Made by a program: the position numbers and the translations under genes
Shown: one piece after another, positions 6,182-9,107 of the stretch
Position numbering within the stretch: position 1 is the first letter of the stretch
How the letters are laid out: each line of letters begins with the position of its first letter
Assembly: GCA_022567775.1 (NCBI GenBank)
Contig: JADFGH010000066.1
Span: 1 to 9,107, forward strand
Source of the DNA: Pseudomonadota bacterium
Lineage (GTDB): Bacteria; Pseudomonadota; Gammaproteobacteria; Steroidobacterales; Woeseiaceae
Reading direction: 5' to 3'
DNA length: 9,107 nucleotides
Notes under the pieces: model-generated
The model's input: only the letters and a program-made list of their open reading frames with translations
The model's database searches: none
What the model was told of the DNA's origin: nothing

Positions 6182-7180
6182 GTGACCGGGTCCGACGAAT
6201 CAACGCTCGCATTCGCCGGGCTTCAGCCCGACGACATTCTCACGACGATGGAGGAACTCGGCTTTCACTGCGATGGGCGATTTCTGGCTTTGAACAGCTA
6301 TGAGAATCGTGTCTATCAGATTGGCATCGAAAACCAGCAACCCGTAGTCACGAAGTTTTATCGGCCGGGGCGCTGGAGCGACGAGGCAATTCTCGAGGAG
6401 CACAGTTTCAGTACCGAACTTGCGGACGCGGAAATCCCTGTTGTCGCGCCCCTCACACTGCACGGGAATTCACTGCATCACAGTGGCAAATTCAGGCTAT
6501 CGGTCTCTCCCTGCAGAGGTGGCCGCGCGCCCGAACTGGACGACAAAGACCTGATGCGCCAACTCGGCAGGCTGGTCGCGCGGATGCATCTGCTCGGCGA
6601 AACAAAATCATTCCTGCACCGGCCGATGCTCGATATCGAGACCTATGGCTATCAGTCCTCTGAATATTTGCTTGAGGAAAGTTTTATTCCGGTCAGTCTT
6701 GAGGACGCCTATCAGGGTATTGTGCGCCACCTGTTCGATAACATAGACGCATGCTATGAACGCGCCGGCAATGTTCGCGACATTCGGCTTCATGGTGATT
6801 TTCATCCGGGTAATGTTCTCGTTGCAGGTGAGCGTCTGCACATCGTCGATCTTGACGATGCAAAAACCGGCCCGGCCATGCAGGATTTGTGGATGTTCCT
6901 GTCCGGAGACAGAAACGAACAAACACCGCAACTGTCAACGCTCCTGGAGGGGTACCAGGAATTTCGATCCTTCGATGCGCGCGAACTGAACCTGGTCGAG
7001 GCACTCAGAACACTGCGCATCATGCACTACGCCGCCTGGCTGGCGCGCCGCTGGGAGGACCCTGCTTTCAAGCTCGCATTTCCCTGGTTTAATTCGCCCC
7101 GCTACTGGGACGAGCACATTCTGTCGTTGCGCGAGCAGGCAGCGTTGATGGAAGAACCACCGCTTGAATGGACCTCGTGA
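6182..7180 (+). CDS. srkA: Stress response kinase A (YihE/RdoA)
   Basis: This cytoplasmic Ser/Thr-type kinase has the aminoglycoside-phosphotransferase fold. In E. coli SrkA counters stress-induced death and the gene is part of the Cpx response. The 332 residues compare with 328 in E. coli. Visible motifs are LNSYENRVYQIG (37-48), KFYRPGRWSDEAILEEH (58-74), LGRLVARMH (128-136), and the catalytic loop HGDFHPGN with Asp206 and Asn211. The metal-binding DLDDA with Asp223 is followed by GPAMQDLWM, and AWLARRWEDPAF lies near the C-terminus. All key residues are intact. The GTG start at 6182 fits because the N-terminal LAFAGLQPDDI aligns with the start of the E. coli protein; no Shine-Dalgarno is evident. 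The dsbA gene that follows yihE in E. coli is not here. It is transcribed divergently from the DUF1684 gene. Confidence 0.95.
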   Translation: MTGSDESTLAFAGLQPDDILTTMEELGFHCDGRFLALNSYENRVYQIGIENQQPVVTKFYRPGRWSDEAILEEHSFSTELADAEIPVVAPLTLHGNSLHHSGKFRLSVSPCRGGRAPELDDKDLMRQLGRLVARMHLLGETKSFLHRPMLDIETYGYQSSEYLLEESFIPVSLEDAYQGIVRHLFDNIDACYERAGNVRDIRLHGDFHPGNVLVAGERLHIVDLDDAKTGPAMQDLWMFLSGDRNEQTPQLSTLLEGYQEFRSFDARELNLVEALRTLRIMHYAAWLARRWEDPAFKLAFPWFNSPRYWDEHILSLREQAALMEEPPLEWTS

Positions 7181-7213
7181 AGAGCAGGAGTCTGCGCAAT
7201 TAATGCGGTATTG

Positions 7214-7230
7214 CGGCAGCGACGCTGCCG
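7214..7230 (+). terminator. GC-rich hairpin after srkA, possible weak terminator
   Basis: CGGCAGC (7214-7220), GAC loop and GCTGCCG (7224-7230) form a perfect 7-bp stem 33 bp after the srkA stop. No run of T follows, so intrinsic termination is uncertain; it may instead protect the 3' end of the message. Confidence 0.35.
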
Positions 7231-7258
7231 GAACTGCGATTGAGTCTTGAAAAGTGCT

Positions 7259-7279
7259 GAGTTATCAACCAAATAACTC
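7259..7279. repeat. Inverted repeat GAGTTAT / ATAACTC
   Basis: A perfect 7-bp inverted repeat (7259-7265 and 7273-7279) around a 7-nt centre lies in the gap between srkA and the lipoprotein pair. It may be an operator or a weak hairpin. The rest of 7181-7459 shows no convincing gene or promoter; TCTAAA at 7346-7351 is a poor -10 candidate. Confidence 0.35.
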
Positions 7280-7459
7280 GTGATCAGGCGTTTGCTGCCA
7301 GTCACCTGTCTGACGGCCGGTCGGTTGCACTAGCAGGTTGCCCGGTCTAAAGTCCTTAGCAGCAACTTGGCCACTTTATTTTGTGGAACTATGCCCTTTG
7401 TACGGGCTCTGATACACCGGCACACTGGCGCACCAACAGCCGGCTGGGAACTCGGTAAC

Positions 7460-8155
7460 TTGAAGTCAATATGGCTTAAAAGAATATCTGCAACGGTTCT
7501 TGTCGCAGTCCTCTGCGGCTGCGGTGGGTCGCGGGTTACGTTGAAAAATCCGAGTATCCCGAAACCGCTGATTGATCCATTGCCAATGTCGGTTGCAGCA
7601 CGTTATCCGGCGGAGTTCGATAATTTTGTTCATGAGGAACAGGTTATCGGCAAGGAGAAGTGGATCATTGATCTCGGCCGCTCCAACCGGTTGCTATTCA
7701 CACAGCTGTTTGGCGCGATGTTCACAGAGTTTGTGGTCATCGAGGACGGTGCCGACCCGCGTGACCTGCAGATCGACGCATTTATAGAACCGTCTATCGA
7801 TGCATTCGAATTTTCTGTGCCCAATCAGAGCCAGACGGATGAATTTGCCGTCTGGATTCGCTATCGGATAAAGATTTCCGATAGCCAGGGGGTTCAGGTC
7901 GCGAACTGGCCCATCGCGGCCTACGGGAAAAGCCAATCGTCGACATTTGGCGGAGATGAAGCATTGCGCAGGGCCGCCGTCCTGGCAATGCGCGATGCCG
8001 CTGCCCTGATTATCATGCAAATGGACAAATCAACCGGCATAAGCAAACTTCGGGGCACCAATACGCGGAGTAATTCGGCGCCGCTAACGGTCATACCTGA
8101 TGACGTGAACATACAAACGACTGCCGCGGAGGAGATTCCTGATGATCCCGGATAA
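7460..8155 (+). CDS. Lipoprotein of unknown function, first of an overlapping pair
   Basis: I do not recognise a named family. From the TTG at 7460 the 231-residue product begins MKSIWLKR, then a hydrophobic run and lipobox VLCGC with Cys21 lipidated. ATG 7391 or TTG 7367 would add a long, atypical leader, though both are possible; the start is the least certain part. The mature protein reads LIDPLPMSVAARYPAEF, then a strand (KWIIDLG), a helix (LLFTQLFGAMF), a strand (FVVIED), AFIEPSIDAFEFSVP, the strand WIRYRIKI, NWPIAAYGKS, and a helix (EALRRAAVLAMRDAAALI). This strand-helix-strand-strand-helix order recalls small outer-membrane lipoproteins such as YajG, PqiC or LpoB. That is inference from pattern only. 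No cysteine remains in the mature chain apart from the lipidated one and Cys19 beside it. It overlaps the next gene by 14 nt, so the two are probably made together. Confidence 0.75.
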   Translation: MKSIWLKRISATVLVAVLCGCGGSRVTLKNPSIPKPLIDPLPMSVAARYPAEFDNFVHEEQVIGKEKWIIDLGRSNRLLFTQLFGAMFTEFVVIEDGADPRDLQIDAFIEPSIDAFEFSVPNQSQTDEFAVWIRYRIKISDSQGVQVANWPIAAYGKSQSSTFGGDEALRRAAVLAMRDAAALIIMQMDKSTGISKLRGTNTRSNSAPLTVIPDDVNIQTTAAEEIPDDPG

Positions 8156-8840
8156 TAATCCCAAACAGGGGTACGAAATGCTGCTGCGAGCTGTTGTCGC
8201 CGTAGTAATGGGGGCAACGCTCAGCGCTTGCGTCACATCGCGGCTGGAACACATCAAGGAAGCGAAGACCGGCATTCTCGAAGGCGAATCCATTGTGATC
8301 ATGGCCAAGAGTTACCACCTGGGCAATGAAACCGAAGAGAAATTTATTAAATGTGTGGGCGACTCGATTGGTCGTGGGCGCGAGGGGCTCAGAGTCATTC
8401 CCAACCAGGAATTTGTCGACGCACTTTTCCCCTGGTTTGAACCGCGCACTGCACCCGCCGAAACCAAAGGGCTGCCTGCCTTGATGTCGAGGCCGGGTGT
8501 CGCCGAAATCATCAAGGAAAAAGGCGTTCGCTATTTGATCTGGCTCGACGGAGACACAGACAAAACCGCAGGCGGTGGCAGCATGTCGTGTGCTATCGGT
8601 CCCGGCGGCGGCGGGTGTTTCGGATTCGCCTGGTGGCAGAATGAATCAGCATACGAAGCGACTGTCTGGGACCTTGATGGCCTGGAAGATGCAGGTACGG
8701 TTAGCGCCGATGTCAGCGGTACTTCGTTCCTGCCCGCCATTATCATTCCGGTTCCGCTGATTGCACGCACCCGGAGCAAAGCCTGCAAGGGACTTGCTGA
8801 TCAGCTGAAGCTGTTTATCGTTGCCGACGAAGAAGTCTGA
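8142..8840 (+). CDS. Cysteine- and glycine-motif lipoprotein of unknown function, second of the pair
   Basis: This 232-residue lipoprotein has lipobox LSAC (Cys30 from the 8142 start). Two starts are credible: ATG 8142 follows GGAGGAG at good spacing and overlaps the preceding gene, while ATG 8178 follows AGGGG and gives a textbook 18-residue leader. I do not recognise a named family. Distinct segments are ESIVIMAKSYHL (49-60), LRVIPNQEFVDALFPWFEPR (83-102), GVRYLIWLDGDTD (128-140), SCAIGPGGGGCFGFAWW (149-165), YEATVWDL (171-178) and SGTSFLPAIIIPVPLIAR (192-209). Cysteines 71, 150, 159 and 215 could give two disulfides, with 150 and 159 closing the glycine loop. The strand-helix alternation resembles CsgG/TolB-N/LpoB-type folds (inference). 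The partner upstream shows a related layout, so an envelope complex is plausible but unproven. Confidence 0.82.
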   Translation: MIPDNNPKQGYEMLLRAVVAVVMGATLSACVTSRLEHIKEAKTGILEGESIVIMAKSYHLGNETEEKFIKCVGDSIGRGREGLRVIPNQEFVDALFPWFEPRTAPAETKGLPALMSRPGVAEIIKEKGVRYLIWLDGDTDKTAGGGSMSCAIGPGGGGCFGFAWWQNESAYEATVWDLDGLEDAGTVSADVSGTSFLPAIIIPVPLIARTRSKACKGLADQLKLFIVADEEV

Positions 8841-9107
8841 GCGATTTTTCTTTGGCGGCTGTTATTTCGGCCCAATCCGCCCACAGCCGGAGATACACCG
8901 GGGTAATTGGTGCGGATTGATCTTCAGTGCTTCGGCTCGGTAGTTCGTCAAATCAATAAATGTCAGTCCGCGCCCACTTCTTGACGGTAGTGGTCATTCC
9001 AGGTGGACTGCGCCAGCAAAGCGACTCATGAAAGCTGTTTAGAGGTACCCTTAAACACGACATGAACCGCATCCCAACTTTGTGTAGATCAGCGCGCTGG
9101 CACCGGC
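8841..9107. other. Region without a confident gene; several inverted repeats
   Basis: After the lipoprotein stop I see CGGCTGT/ACAGCCG (8856-8862 and 8883-8889), CAATCCGC/GCGGATTG (8873-8880 and 8912-8919) and CCACT/AGTGG (8974-8978 and 8989-8993). None has a proper T tract, so none is a clear terminator. A minus-strand frame stays open from the window edge at 9105 to a TGA at 8953-8955 (50 codons), another from 9107 to a TAA at 9051-9053, and an ATG at 9062 is open to the right edge on the plus strand. None has a recognisable motif or a good ribosome site. Confidence 0.4.

Noticed and set aside
6090..6212. N-terminal extension of the DUF1684 protein up to 6212
   Set aside because: It would overlap the srkA start, cross the -10 box and bury the signal peptide behind 41 residues.
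8236..8249. CATCGCGGCTGGAA inside the second lipoprotein gene also occurs in the REP hairpin (5124-5137)
   Set aside because: The match is 14 nt only, lacks the GTAG head and the second arm, and falls in a coding stretch. A match of this length between two places in 9 kb is not very unlikely.

Overview
This window most likely comes from a gammaproteobacterial chromosome. The supports are a complete SrkA (YihE/RdoA) kinase with the proteobacterial motif set, an L-2-hydroxyglutarate oxidase of the LhgO type, REP-like extragenic repeats that begin with GTAG, and several lipoproteins with classical Gram-negative lipoboxes. I cannot name the genus. The content is housekeeping and envelope genes. 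I see no transposase, phage, CRISPR, toxin or defence gene, tRNA or rRNA.

Layout. (1) 40-3610, minus strand: a three-gene block read right to left, namely a 579-residue lipoprotein of unknown function, lhgO 22 bp downstream, then a small secreted tyrosine-phosphatase-like protein with its own possible promoter. (2) 3611-3757: a divergent promoter region. It contains a perfect TATAAT for the minus block, which shows that the longest upstream starts on both sides are wrong. (3) 3758-4999, plus strand: a saccharopine dehydrogenase-like NAD(P)-binding oxidoreductase. (4) 5000-5148: a convergent intergenic space filled by REP-like hairpins, one of which repeats the first 41 bases of the window. 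(5) 5145-6089, minus strand: a secreted DUF1684 protein, divergent from srkA (6182-7180, plus strand). The two are separated by a compact promoter region built on an 8-bp palindrome, ATTATAAT. (6) 7181-7459: intergenic, with two hairpins. (7) 7460-8840, plus strand: two overlapping lipoprotein genes of unknown function that look translationally coupled. (8) 8841-9107: no confident gene, several inverted repeats.

How the genes work together: the only pathway-level statements I can make are that LhgO returns L-2-hydroxyglutarate to 2-oxoglutarate and that SrkA is a cytoplasmic stress-response kinase. Five of the eight products carry export signals (three lipoproteins, the phosphatase-like protein and DUF1684), so the window leans towards the cell envelope.

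The most interesting points are: the REP-like repeat, whose conserved GTAG/TAGGAGCGGC head supplies the stop codon of two unrelated genes; a covarying hairpin motif within the repeat tract; the symmetrical -10 element shared by DUF1684 and srkA; and the overlapping lipoprotein pair, whose second member has a cysteine-flanked glycine loop and two further cysteines. I did not find a clear-cut new defence or mobile system.
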